DNA from: Mesorhizobium sp. B2-1-8
GTDB taxonomy: Bacteria; Pseudomonadota; Alphaproteobacteria; Rhizobiales; Rhizobiaceae
NCBI RefSeq assembly: GCF_006442545.2
Contig: NZ_CP083953.1
Coordinates: 186,001 to 250,000, forward strand
Reading direction: 5' to 3'
DNA length: 64,000 nt
Part shown: piece by piece, positions 35,496 to 45,200 of the stretch
Layout of the letters: each line of letters opens with the position of its first letter
Position numbering within the stretch: the first letter of the stretch is position 1
Position numbers and translations under genes: made by a program
Notes under the pieces: generated by a model
What the model saw: only the letters and a program-made list of their open reading frames with translations
Told to the model about the DNA's origin: nothing
The model's database searches: none

Positions 35496-36963
35496 GCCAG
35501 AGCTGGTTTTTGGCGGCAACAAGCAAGGGGTCGACCCGCGCCGTGTGATGGCGGCGGCTGGACCCGTCGACACCGCGTCGATGCGGGACGTGCGCACTGC
35601 GCTTATCGGCCCCATGGACGAGATGGCCGCCGCACGCCAATGGCTTTTGCGCTTCAATGGCATGTCGGTCGCGCGCGAGCGTAACGCCCGCCGGTACCGC
35701 GACTGGCCGGGAGCAGCCCAGGCGCTCGGGGTCAACTTTGTCATTGAGGACCGTTTCGTTCGTCCGCTCGATGGTGAGCGGCTTTCCCATGCGATGGGCC
35801 GCGCGTCTCCAACGGAAAGGTTCGAGGAACTGCTCGATCTTTTCGATTCCAAGATTCAGACCCTTTTTGGCGACACACGCCCCGACTGTATCGTTGTGTG
35901 CCTGCCCGAGGAGCTCGCCGACCTCCGCATAAGCAATCCCAGGCTCTCAATTCAGGAGCGTAACGCTCTTGAGAGGCTACAGCGGGAGGAGGAGCAGGAT
36001 CAGTTGTTACTGTTCCAGCCAACGCCGGAAGAAGCCAAGGCGGCAGAGGACCTGAGAACCCAAGCTGAAGATCTTCTGTTCAGGACCTTTTACAGAGCCC
36101 TGAAAGCTAAGATCATGACGCACCAGAACCCGGTTCCTATACAGGTTCTGCGCCGCGACACATACATGCGTCCAGATGATGTTGGCCAAAGTTTTGCGAC
36201 GCGCGCGTGGAACCTCGCGACATCTCTGTTTTACAAGGCAGGTCATGAGCCCTGGAGACCGGCCGATCTGCCTGCCAACACCTGCTTCATCGGCATATCG
36301 TTCCATCATCTCAAGCGGCGCGAGGGGGATGTCGTCTACGCGAGCGTGGCTCAAGCGTTCTCGAACGAAATTGAACCCTTTGTACTGAAGGGCGCCACGG
36401 TTCCCCACGAACAGAGACGCAACCGCCAGCCTTATCTGAGCGCCGCGCAGGCGGGCGACATGATGAAGGATGTGCTCGACAAGTACGAAGCGATCGCCGG
36501 CGTGCTGCCTTCGCGCGTGGTGGTTCACAAGACCAGCACATACGAGCCTGAGGAGGCGGCTGGCTTCAGGAACGCAGCCGAATTGCGGGTGCCAGTTTGC
36601 GACCTGGTCTGGATCAGGCCTACGGCCTTCCGCCTGATCCGCAAAGGAATGCAAGAGCCCTGGCGCGGCACGCTCTGTACAATCGGAAATGATTCTTATC
36701 TCTACACGAGCGGCTACGTGCCGTGGTGGGATGAATATCCCGGCCCGCATATTCCGGCCCCCCTGCAGATTGGGTCCTGCGGGCCCACCGATATCCGCCA
36801 GCGCGCCAGTGAGATTCTGGCTCTTACAAAGATGAATTGGAACTCGAGCGAGGGTATCGGACGGCATCCGATATCGATTTCCTTTGCGCGTAAGGTCGGC
36901 ATGCTTATGACCGAGCTCTCTGACAATCAGGTGCCGAACCCGTCATATCGGTTTCATACCTGA
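35461..36963 (+). CDS. Short prokaryotic Argonaute (MID-PIWI)
   Basis: The protein has 500 residues, the usual size of a short pAgo without PAZ. The N-terminal ELVFGGN...VDPRRVMAAAGPVD (14-37) is typical of the family. The MID domain spans roughly 140-260. PIWI starts at CFIGISFHH (275-283), where the first catalytic Asp of slicing Argonautes is replaced by Ser. SRVVVHKTSTYEPEE (351-365), LYTSGYVPWWDEYPGPHIPAPLQI (within 414-437) and ILALTKMNWNSSEG (452-465) with ISFARKVG near the end are all short-pAgo hallmarks. It is therefore a guide-dependent sensor, not a nuclease. It overlaps the SIR2-APAZ gene, so the two are coupled and probably form a heterodimer. Confidence 0.9.
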   Translation: MTLKIKIECLPEPELVFGGNKQGVDPRRVMAAAGPVDTASMRDVRTALIGPMDEMAAARQWLLRFNGMSVARERNARRYRDWPGAAQALGVNFVIEDRFVRPLDGERLSHAMGRASPTERFEELLDLFDSKIQTLFGDTRPDCIVVCLPEELADLRISNPRLSIQERNALERLQREEEQDQLLLFQPTPEEAKAAEDLRTQAEDLLFRTFYRALKAKIMTHQNPVPIQVLRRDTYMRPDDVGQSFATRAWNLATSLFYKAGHEPWRPADLPANTCFIGISFHHLKRREGDVVYASVAQAFSNEIEPFVLKGATVPHEQRRNRQPYLSAAQAGDMMKDVLDKYEAIAGVLPSRVVVHKTSTYEPEEAAGFRNAAELRVPVCDLVWIRPTAFRLIRKGMQEPWRGTLCTIGNDSYLYTSGYVPWWDEYPGPHIPAPLQIGSCGPTDIRQRASEILALTKMNWNSSEGIGRHPISISFARKVGMLMTELSDNQVPNPSYRFHT

Positions 36964-37124
36964 TTGGGGCTCGTAACGATCCTCCGCGCGAAGAGGCTCC
37001 GGAACACACATCGCCAGCAGGGCGGCAGCCCGTCCGCTGTCTCGCCGTCGCCTGCCTGCAGTGAGGCGATGGACGGCCCATACCAAGCCGCGCCCCGGCA
37101 AACGGGTGAAGCTGGCTCCTCAGT

Positions 37125-37142
37125 CTGTAGGCGCTTCTACAG
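37125..37142. promoter_or_regulatory. Inverted-repeat operator 1 before the restriction operon
   Basis: An exact CTGTAG-N6-CTACAG dyad. The same dyad with another spacer sequence occurs at 37188-37205, 63 bases on (six helical turns), flanking a TTGACA element. Confidence 0.65.
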
Positions 37143-37155
37143 CATAAAATACCGG

Positions 37156-37185
37156 TTGACAGCCGGTGGGTTGGGTGGGCAACAT
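37156..37185 (+). promoter_or_regulatory. Candidate promoter of the restriction operon
   Basis: TTGACA at 37156-37161 is followed after 18 bases by CAACAT, a weak -10. Transcription would start near 37192, within operator 2, leaving a very short leader before the ATG at 37208. Confidence 0.4.
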
Positions 37186-37187
37186 GT

Positions 37188-37205
37188 CTGTAGAAAGGCC
37201 TACAG
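37188..37205. promoter_or_regulatory. Inverted-repeat operator 2 before the restriction operon
   Basis: A CTGTAG-N6-CTACAG dyad; here the symmetry extends to 11 bp per arm (37183-37193 with 37200-37210) and includes the candidate start codon at 37208. It overlaps the expected -10 and start site, the layout of a repressor operator. Confidence 0.65.
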
Positions 37206-37207
37206 AC

Positions 37208-37816
37208 ATGCAAATGGCGATGCGCCAGATTTCAGAGATACAGATGGGGTTCACCGCCCGGGAGCGGCTTGAGGCTAGCGCTTCCGGTACGCCCATCTTA
37301 CAGTTGCGCGATCTGCAACCGGACGGAACAGTGAATGCCTCGCAGATAATCAAATGCGAGTTGGGCAGTGTGGCTCCCCGCTACCTTGTCAGCGACGGAG
37401 ATATCGTCTTCCGCTCACGCGGAGACAAAAACACGGCCGCCACCGTGGAAGGGTTGGAATCAGCGTCCGTCGCCGTTCTGCCGCTGGTCATTATCCGTCC
37501 TGACGGCGCGCTCGTAGACCCGCGCTACCTCGCCTGGTTCATCAATTCCGATTGGGCTCAGGGATATTTCGACAAGGCGGCACAGGGCACAAAACTGCGG
37601 ATGATCTCGCGCGGCGACCTTGAAAACCTGCCGGTCGATCTCCCCGATCTCGCGACGCAGCGCAGGATCGTAGAAGTGGATGCGCTCGCCGCCGAAGAGC
37701 GCCGGCTCACGCTGCGCTTACTGGAAATCCGGCAGCGGCTACTAACATCGACGCTTCGCAGCCTCGCCCGGAATGACCAGCGAAGCGGCCCCGGCAACAA
37801 ACAGAATCACCAATAA
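37208..37816 (+). CDS. Half-size HsdS-like specificity protein
   Basis: The protein has 202 residues from the ATG at 37208; ATG 37184 is in frame and also possible. It is a single target-recognition domain plus one coiled-coil arm. ILQLRDLQPDGTVNA, YLVSDGDIVFRSRGDKN, DPRYLAWFINSDWAQGYF and LPDLATQRRIVEVDALAAEERRL match the repeat unit of HsdS. Full HsdS has two such units, like the second hsdS at 39362. Half-S proteins can dimerise or swap with full subunits, which would alter or block specificity. The start codon lies in a palindromic operator, so expression is probably controlled. It is first in the restriction operon. Confidence 0.8.
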   Translation: MQMAMRQISEIQMGFTARERLEASASGTPILQLRDLQPDGTVNASQIIKCELGSVAPRYLVSDGDIVFRSRGDKNTAATVEGLESASVAVLPLVIIRPDGALVDPRYLAWFINSDWAQGYFDKAAQGTKLRMISRGDLENLPVDLPDLATQRRIVEVDALAAEERRLTLRLLEIRQRLLTSTLRSLARNDQRSGPGNKQNHQ

Positions 37817-37851
37817 CGCGGCTTTCGCTGCACACCAAACCGGAGGGAAAA

Positions 37852-39369
37852 ATGACCGATCAGCTTACCCAGCAACAAGTGAATCAGACCGCATGGGCGG
37901 CCTGCGACACATTCCGAGGCGTCGTCGATGCCGGGCAGTACAAGGACTACATCCTGGTGATGCTGTTCCTGAAGTATATTTCCGACAACTGGAATGACCA
38001 TCTGGAGTCATATCGCAAGCAGTTTGGTGGTGACGAAACCCGCATTCGCCGTCGGCTGGAACGCGAGCGGTTTGTTCTGCCCGAGGGCGCGAGCTTTTAC
38101 GACCTGTATGCGAAGCGCAACGAAGCCAATATCGGCGAGCTTATCAATATCGCATTGGAGCGGATCGAGGACGCCAACCGCGCCAAGTTGGAAGGTGTGT
38201 TCCGGAACATCGATTTCAACTCAGAATCCAATCTCGGCCGGGTGAAAGACCGGAACCGCCGGCTCAAGAATGTTCTTGAGGATTTCGCGAAGCCTGCCCT
38301 CGACTTGCGGCCCTCACGGGTCACCGAAGACATCATCGGCGAGTGCTACATCTATCTGATTTCACGCTTTGCATCGGATGCAGGAAAGAAGGCAGGCGAA
38401 TTCTATACGCCTGTTGCCGTGTCTCGCTTGCTGGCGAAATTGGCGGCACCCAAAGCTGGAGACACAATCTGCGATCCGGCCTGTGGCTCCGGTTCGCTTT
38501 TGATCCGCGCTGCGGAAGAGGTGGGTTCGGATAATTTCGCGCTGTTCGGGCAGGAGGTTAATGGCGCGACATGGGCACTCTCGCGCATGAATATGTTTCT
38601 GCACGCCAAGGACTCTGCGCGCATTGAGTGGTGCGACACATTGAACAGCCCAACGCTCATCGAAGGCGACCACTTGATAAAGTTCGATGTTGTCGTCGCT
38701 AACCCACCATTCTCTCTGGACAAGTGGGGTGCAGAGCACGCAGCGAACGACCAGTACAACCGCTTCTGGCGGGGGGTTCCGCCGAAGTCGAAAGGTGACT
38801 ACGGATTCATCACCCACATGATTGAAATAGCCAAGCGGCAGAGCGGGCGGGTCGCCGTCATTGTTCCGCATGGCGTGCTGTTCCGTGGTGGCGCAGAAGG
38901 TGCGATCCGCAAGAAACTGATCGAGGAAAACCTTCTCGACGCTGTCGTGGGCCTGCCGGCTAACCTGTTCACTACAACGGGCATTCCTGTGGCCATACTT
39001 GTGTTTGATCGCTCGCGCGAAGAAGGCGGGGAGAATGCCGCGCGTAAGGACGTACTCTTCATCGACGCGAGCAAGGAGTTTACGCCGGGTAAGACCCAGA
39101 ACGTGATGGACAGCGCGCATACAAACAAAATTTTGGAGGTTTACCGTAGTAGATCGGTGATCGAAAGATATTCGCATCTCGCCGACACAGGCGAACTAGC
39201 GCTGAATGACTACAACCTCAACATCCCGCGCTATGTCGATACCTTTGAAGCTGACGAAGAAATCGATGTCGCCCTACTGCAAAGAGAGATCAATCAAATC
39301 GAAAATGAACTTGTAGAGGTGCGCGGCCGCATGTCCGGACATCTGAAGGAGCTTGGCGTAGATGTCTAA
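37852..39369 (+). CDS. hsdM: Type I restriction-modification DNA methyltransferase HsdM
   Basis: This 505-residue N6-adenine methyltransferase has GGAGGG before its ATG. The N-terminal helical bundle reads TAWAACDTFRGVVDAGQYKDYILVMLFLKYISD (over residues 13-45). The SAM-binding motif DPACGSGSLL follows GEFYTPVAVSRLLA, and the catalytic motif is VVANPPFSLDKWG. It methylates the recognition site chosen by HsdS and is also a subunit of the restriction complex. Length is typical. It overlaps the hsdS start by 8 bases (ATGTCTAA). Confidence 0.95.
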   Translation: MTDQLTQQQVNQTAWAACDTFRGVVDAGQYKDYILVMLFLKYISDNWNDHLESYRKQFGGDETRIRRRLERERFVLPEGASFYDLYAKRNEANIGELINIALERIEDANRAKLEGVFRNIDFNSESNLGRVKDRNRRLKNVLEDFAKPALDLRPSRVTEDIIGECYIYLISRFASDAGKKAGEFYTPVAVSRLLAKLAAPKAGDTICDPACGSGSLLIRAAEEVGSDNFALFGQEVNGATWALSRMNMFLHAKDSARIEWCDTLNSPTLIEGDHLIKFDVVVANPPFSLDKWGAEHAANDQYNRFWRGVPPKSKGDYGFITHMIEIAKRQSGRVAVIVPHGVLFRGGAEGAIRKKLIEENLLDAVVGLPANLFTTTGIPVAILVFDRSREEGGENAARKDVLFIDASKEFTPGKTQNVMDSAHTNKILEVYRSRSVIERYSHLADTGELALNDYNLNIPRYVDTFEADEEIDVALLQREINQIENELVEVRGRMSGHLKELGVDV

Positions 39370-40618
39370 ACATGAATCGATTCTGCAAACGGACGAAGCC
39401 CGCGCCGTGCAGGAGGCCTCCCGCGCGATACCTAGCGGCTGGACGCAATGCAGTTTTGCTGACCTTGTCGATTTTCGCAATGGCATGAACTTCACGCAGG
39501 CGTCTAGGGGGAAAAAGATCAAGGTAATCGGTGTCGGAGATTTTCTGGACAATGAAGTTTTGTCCGATTTTTCAAATACGAAAAGCACGACGTTGAACGG
39601 AGAAATAAATGAGGATGATCTTCTAGTTAACAATGATCTATTGTTTGTCCGATCTAACGGCAACAAGGCACTGATTGGGCGATGTGTTTTGGTCCAGGAT
39701 GTATCCGAGCCGTTGTCATTCTCAGGATTTACAATTCGCGCTCGGGTCAAAACCGAGGATGTTGACCACAGTTATTTGTCGAAGCTGGTGCGCTCCCCTA
39801 TGTTCAAGGAACACTTGCATCGTCTAGGGGGTGGATCAAGTATAAGCAATTTAAATCAGGACATCTTGGCGAAGTTTGTGTTCGAACTTCCTCCAATTCA
39901 CGAGCAGCGCAAGATAGCGGACATATTGCGGGCGTGGGACGCGGCACTGGAGAAAACATCGCAGTTGATTGAGCTTCGCCGGAGGCAATATCTCGGGCTT
40001 CGCGATCAAATAATCGATTGGAAATCGGCAAAAAGGTCGAGCATTCAGGACTTCTTGTCACCCGTCTCGCGACCGGTTGAGAAGCCCGATGGTCCGTATC
40101 GCGCGCTTAGTGTCCGCAGTCACGGCAAAGGCTCGTACACACGTGAGGTTGAGAATCCTGATTCGGTCGACATGGACACCCTTTTTGTGGCCCGGGCAGG
40201 CGATATCATCGTCAACATTACATTTGCCTGGGAGGGTGCAATTGCGTTGGTTCCCACCGAGCAGGACAATTGCTTGGTGTCACATCGCTTCCCCACATTT
40301 GTTCCAATAGCGGGAAAAGCAAGCTCACGGTACTTGCGGCATGTTCTGACTACACCGCGTTTTTTCTATTTATTGGGCTTGGTGTCACCTGGAGGCGCAG
40401 GACGGAACCGCGTTCTAAATAAGAAAGACTTTCTTGAACTGGAGGTGCCGTTTCCTTCCTACGAACGTCAGGAGATTATTGCGCGCGTCTTAGATGACAC
40501 TGAGATAGCTATCAATGCGGAGGTCAAATACCGAGACGCGCTCGCCTCCCAAAAGCGCGGATTGATGAAGAAACTTCTCACCGGCGAGTGGCGCGTTCGG
40601 GAGGCGGCCTTTGCCTAA
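39362..40618 (+). CDS. hsdS: Type I restriction specificity subunit HsdS
   Basis: This 418-residue protein has two target-recognition domains. The first runs from IPSGWTQCSFADLVDFRNG to FELPPIHEQRKIADIL and is followed by the conserved coiled coil (WDAALEKTSQLIELRRRQYLG). The second runs from IQDFLSPVSRPVEKPDG to VPFPSYERQEIIARVL and the final arm ending KKLLTGEWRV. It recognises a bipartite DNA target. Segments of the first TRD (39500-39850) look more A/T-rich than the rest of the operon, as expected for an exchanged specificity domain. Its end overlaps the next gene by 8 bases. Confidence 0.93.
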   Translation: MSKHESILQTDEARAVQEASRAIPSGWTQCSFADLVDFRNGMNFTQASRGKKIKVIGVGDFLDNEVLSDFSNTKSTTLNGEINEDDLLVNNDLLFVRSNGNKALIGRCVLVQDVSEPLSFSGFTIRARVKTEDVDHSYLSKLVRSPMFKEHLHRLGGGSSISNLNQDILAKFVFELPPIHEQRKIADILRAWDAALEKTSQLIELRRRQYLGLRDQIIDWKSAKRSSIQDFLSPVSRPVEKPDGPYRALSVRSHGKGSYTREVENPDSVDMDTLFVARAGDIIVNITFAWEGAIALVPTEQDNCLVSHRFPTFVPIAGKASSRYLRHVLTTPRFFYLLGLVSPGGAGRNRVLNKKDFLELEVPFPSYERQEIIARVLDDTEIAINAEVKYRDALASQKRGLMKKLLTGEWRVREAAFA

Positions 40619-42278
40619 GCACAAGACCACTCGCACCCTTAACCTGCGGCTTCTGCGGAAGGGGCGGACACCGGAAACGGCTTTTTCGGCCAGCTTCGCC
40701 CCGGACGAGGAGCGTGCGCTTGAGCAGCGTCCTTGGGACGGGGTTGAGGGGGCGTCTCTTTATATCGGCCAGGTGTACGCCAACCCTCCGAGATGGACCG
40801 GTTTTCTTCAGGGAGGAAGCGCCGATCTGCCGACTGATATGCTTACCAGCGGTGCGGGCGCAGTTCTGTTTGTACCGGTGAAAGACCGGATGGCGGCGGT
40901 GTGTTTCGGACATGTCCATATCGCGCTGAATGACGATGCCTTCGAGCGCCAGTTTGGCCTGAAAGTCACGCTGAACACGGTGCCGCGTGGGAACTTGCGA
41001 ACGCTTGACCTGGCGACACCGGATGCCGTGACGTTTCAAAAACGCGTTCAGGCCAGTAAGGACAGCGACCTGCAGGAATTCGGCGTCGATATGCTGCGTG
41101 ACCTGGCGCGGGTTGCCGGTGGGACGCCGACGAATCCTGCCTTTGCGCGGTTTATTGCGGGTAAGGACGCTCTGTCGATCACATGCGCGGTCGAGCCTGG
41201 AGACATTCAGGCCAAATGCGCGGAGATTGTCGAAGCGTATGGAAAAATCGACTACCGCAAGGAGTTCTCCTGGATCGACAATATGCGCGTCGTTCGCGAG
41301 AAGGATCTAATCGCGCACTTGGACGCCAGGCTCTTTCAGGCCATTGCTGATCTTCGCGCTGGCAAGGCATCTGACCTGCACATGGCGCCGCCGGAAATTG
41401 TCAACTACACCGAAGGCAGCGAGCTTCACTACAACGGCTTCGGCAGCCACGGAACAACGTTCCACAGCCTCTCAATTGAGGACTACATCGCCGAACTTGA
41501 GCGGTGCGACTTTGATGGCGAAATGGCCGATGTCAAAGACAAGCACCGCATCAAAGCCAAGGGAGAGGACGAGGAGGAGTTCTCCGAGAAGTGGCGTCTC
41601 TACGACTGCTTCGTATTCGAGACGTCGTTGGGCGCTGGAGCGACGGAGAAGCACTACGTCCTCTTTGCCGGGGATTGGTATTGCGTCGAAAAGCAATTCA
41701 AAAAGCAAATTGACGATTTTTTCGATGCCGCCGAGAAGGTCACCATCATCGGTGCTACGACCTGCAAGAATGAAGAGGCGCTGATCGCGGATACGCATGC
41801 TAATCGCGCCGATCTGCTGAAGCTTGACCAGGAAAAGATCAATCCCGCCGGAGTCCGCTATGGGAATCTGGAACCGTGCGACTTCTTTTCGGGCAATAAG
41901 GAATTCATCCACCTGAAGGATGGGCATTCCTCGGGACCAATCAGTCACCTGTGGTCTCAGGGCGTCGTCAGCGCTGAAGCGCTGGTGAGCGATGCCGATT
42001 TCAGAAAAAAGCTGCGGTCCAAGGTCCGGAGCTTCGGCAGGGGCTTTGAGGCGCACCTTCCGAAAAGCGGCGAGAAACTTGTCCGCGACGACTACAAGGT
42101 CGTTTTCGGAATTATGAGAAAACCGTACGCCGACGGCTCCCTCGGCCTCCCTTTTTTCAGCAAGGTAAGTTTTCAGACCGCCGCCCTGCGCATCCAGCAA
42201 TTCGGCATCCCGGTTGCGATCGAACTGATCGAAAAGCCTGCATCTGATGCGGCCGACGAAGATGGGGGCGATGAATGA
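40611..42278 (+). CDS. DUF6119 / TIGR04141-type protein inside the restriction operon
   Basis: The protein has 555 residues beginning at a TTG (MPKHKTTRTLNLRLL) that overlaps the hsdS stop as TTGCCTAA, the same 8-base geometry as the hsdM-hsdS overlap. The family is sporadic and linked to type I restriction and other defence operons, with unknown biochemistry. Recognisable family segments are VLFVPVKDRMAAVCFGHVHIAL, KHYVLFAGDWYCVEKQFKK, CDFFSGNKEFIHLKDG and the terminal LPFFSKVSFQTAALRIQQFGI (the last spanning about residues 513-535). The C-terminal DUF6119 core resembles a nuclease-like fold in some predictions, but I cannot assign catalytic residues. Its position between hsdS and hsdR implies a role in the complex or its control. 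Confidence 0.8.
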   Translation: MPKHKTTRTLNLRLLRKGRTPETAFSASFAPDEERALEQRPWDGVEGASLYIGQVYANPPRWTGFLQGGSADLPTDMLTSGAGAVLFVPVKDRMAAVCFGHVHIALNDDAFERQFGLKVTLNTVPRGNLRTLDLATPDAVTFQKRVQASKDSDLQEFGVDMLRDLARVAGGTPTNPAFARFIAGKDALSITCAVEPGDIQAKCAEIVEAYGKIDYRKEFSWIDNMRVVREKDLIAHLDARLFQAIADLRAGKASDLHMAPPEIVNYTEGSELHYNGFGSHGTTFHSLSIEDYIAELERCDFDGEMADVKDKHRIKAKGEDEEEFSEKWRLYDCFVFETSLGAGATEKHYVLFAGDWYCVEKQFKKQIDDFFDAAEKVTIIGATTCKNEEALIADTHANRADLLKLDQEKINPAGVRYGNLEPCDFFSGNKEFIHLKDGHSSGPISHLWSQGVVSAEALVSDADFRKKLRSKVRSFGRGFEAHLPKSGEKLVRDDYKVVFGIMRKPYADGSLGLPFFSKVSFQTAALRIQQFGIPVAIELIEKPASDAADEDGGDE

Positions 42279-45200
42279 GCTTTAACGCCGCTGAGAAGTA
42301 TCAGTCGCAGATTCCGGCGCTTCAGCTGCTTGTTGCCTTGGGCTTCCGCCCACTTTCGCAAGCCGAGGCCGACCAGAAACGTGGGGGGCGTCAGCGCAAT
42401 GTGACTCTGGACGACGTGCTCGTAGAGCAGCTGCTGAAGATCAACCGTTTTACCCATCGGGGGCAGGATTATCCGTTCAATCTTGAGGACGCACATGAAG
42501 CGATCAGGCGGCTAAAGCCGACGCCGGACCGCATCAAGGGCCTTAAAGGCACCAACCAGGACATTTACGACACGCTGGTTCTCGGAACTACGATCACCAA
42601 GACGATAGACGGAGACTCAAAGAGCTATTCATTCAAGTTCATCGATTGGGAGCGACCCGAGAACAACGCGTTCCATGTTACGGCTGAAGTCTCATTTGAG
42701 CGCGCGGGTACGACACAAACCAGGCGATGCGACATCGTTTGCTACGTGAACGGTGTGCCTTTCGTGGTGATCGAAAACAAGCGGCCAACCGAGAGCCTAA
42801 AGAAAGCCGGGAGTCAGCTGATCGGCTATCAGAACGAGGACAACATCCCTCATCTGTTTCATTTCGCGCAGCTCCTCATGACGATGAACAGACAAGAAGC
42901 GCGCTACGCGACCGTGGGTACGCCTCAGAAGTTTTGGCAGACTTGGCGCGACGAGGAGGATCGGGACGAGCTCATTCTTCCCTTGGCTAACCGGTCGCTC
43001 ACTCCAGCGGAGAAGTCGGCTGTCTTTTCCGGTGATTTCGCCGAAGCGCGCCCGTTCTTTGAGGCATCTGAAAGTGAAGGTCCGCGTGCGGTTTCGGCCC
43101 AGGATCGAACAATCTACGCGCTCTGCCGCCCCTCACGGCTTCTTGATCTGATCCGACGCTTCACCGTCTTTGACGGCGGCGTCCGCAAGGTCGCACGTCA
43201 TCAACAGTTTTTCGGTATCCGTCTAGCTGTCGAGCGCGTCAAGAGGACTGACCTCAATGGCATTCGCAAAGGTGGCGTGATTTGGCACACGCAGGGCTCG
43301 GGCAAATCGCTGACAATGGTCATGTTGGGCCGCGCGCTCGCTCTTGATCGCGACATTGTCAACCCGCGCATCATAATCGTCACTGATCGCGATGATCTCG
43401 ATAAGCAGATCAAGGGAACATTCAAGTCCTGCGACATGGAGCCCGTTAGGGCGAGCAGCGGCACGCACCTACTAAGCCTCATCCGTAACAAGGCTTCGCT
43501 GATTACCACTATCATCAACAAGTTCGACACCGCGTCCAAAGGGGATCATGCGGCTGACGACGATGCCAGCATCTTTGTCTTAGTTGACGAAAGCCATCGT
43601 ACGCAGACCGGGCGCTATGGCGGACATGGCAAATTCGCTATGAAGATGCGGCGCATCCTGCCCAAGGCCTGCTATCTCGGGTTCACTGGCACGCCTCTCC
43701 TCAAAAAGGAAAAGAACACGCTGTCGACGTTCGGCGGCCTCATCCATAAGTACGCGATCGACGAAGCCGTCGCCGACGGCGCGGTCGTGCCGCTCCTTTA
43801 CGAGGGGCGGATGGTCGAACAGCAGCTTACGGGGAACGTCATTGATCGGTGGTTTGAAAAAATCAGCGAAGGGCTAACCGACAAGCAGAAGGCGGACCTG
43901 AAGCGCAAGTTCTCACGCATGGATGCCCTGTCGAAAACAGGGCAAGCCATTCGGGCGAAAGGCTACGACATTTCCGAACACTACCGGCAGTTCTGGCAGG
44001 GTACCGGATTCAAGGCGCAGCTCGTTGCGCCGTCAAAAGCGGCTGCCGTTCGCTTTAAGGAAGTTCTCGACGAAATCGGGCATGTGTCGAGTGAAATCAT
44101 AATCTCTACGCCCGACGACAATGAAGGAAACGAAGAGGTCGACAAGGAGTCCAAAGACCTGGTCCGCAAGTTCTGGGACCGGACAATGGCCCGCTTCAAT
44201 AGATCTGAGGATGAGTACAACCGCCAGATTACGGAGAGCTTTAAAGGCTCCGGTGATCCTGAGATACTCATCGTGGTATCTAAGCTGCTGACAGGGTTTG
44301 ATGCACCGCGCAATACGGTGCTTTACGTTTGCAAAACGCTGCGCGAGCACAACCTTCTGCAGGCGATTGCCCGTGTCAACCGGCTGTATGAGGAAGACGG
44401 GCAAGAAAAGCAGTTCGGCTTCATCATAGACTATGAAGGGCTGCTGGGTGAGCTGGACAACGCACTTACGACCTACAGCGCTTTCGATGGATTTGAGGCT
44501 GAAGACCTGGCTGGTACCGTCCACGACGTGCGGGAGGAAATTAGAAAACTCCCCCAGTTGCACAACCAGCTTTGGGATATCTTCAAGAACATTCGCAACA
44601 AGCGCGACATGGAGCAATTCGAACAATTTCTTGCTGACGAAGGGGTTCGCCAGGATTTCTACGAACGCCTTCGGACTTTCACGCGGTGCCTCCATATCTC
44701 GCTTTCGTCAGACAAGCTTTTCGACGTGTTTGCGGAGGACAAGGTTGATGCCATGAAGCGCGACTGGAAGCAGTTTTCCGAACTCAAGCGCTCGGTTCAG
44801 TTGCGCTATCAGGAAACCGTCGACCTCAAGGAATTCGAGCCAAAGATTCAGAAGCTTCTGGACGATCACGTCGTGGCAATGCCTGCCGAGACGATTATTG
44901 AGGTCGTCAATATCAACGATCCGGAGGCTCTCAGAGCCGTTGTCAATGAGACCGGCGTTTCACAGGCATCAAAGGCGGATCGTATCGCCAGTGCGACGCG
45001 GCGAAAAATTACCGAGAAGATGGATGAGGACCCAGCACTTTACCGACGCTTTTCTGAAATGCTGGAGGAGACCATCCGTGAGTATCGGGACAAGCGGATG
45101 TCTGAGAAGGATTATCTGAACAACATTATCGATCTAGCGAGCAAAGTCGCCAGCAGAGATCATGGCCGAGCCGTACCCTCCATCATCAAAGGCAATGATG

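Noticed and set aside
36007..36867. 286-codon minus-strand frame opposite the Argonaute gene
   Set aside because: Antisense to a clear MID-PIWI protein; no start signal or similarity.
37125..37205. CRISPR-like repeat pair
   Set aside because: Only two dyads with different inner sequence and no cas genes; an operator pair is simpler.
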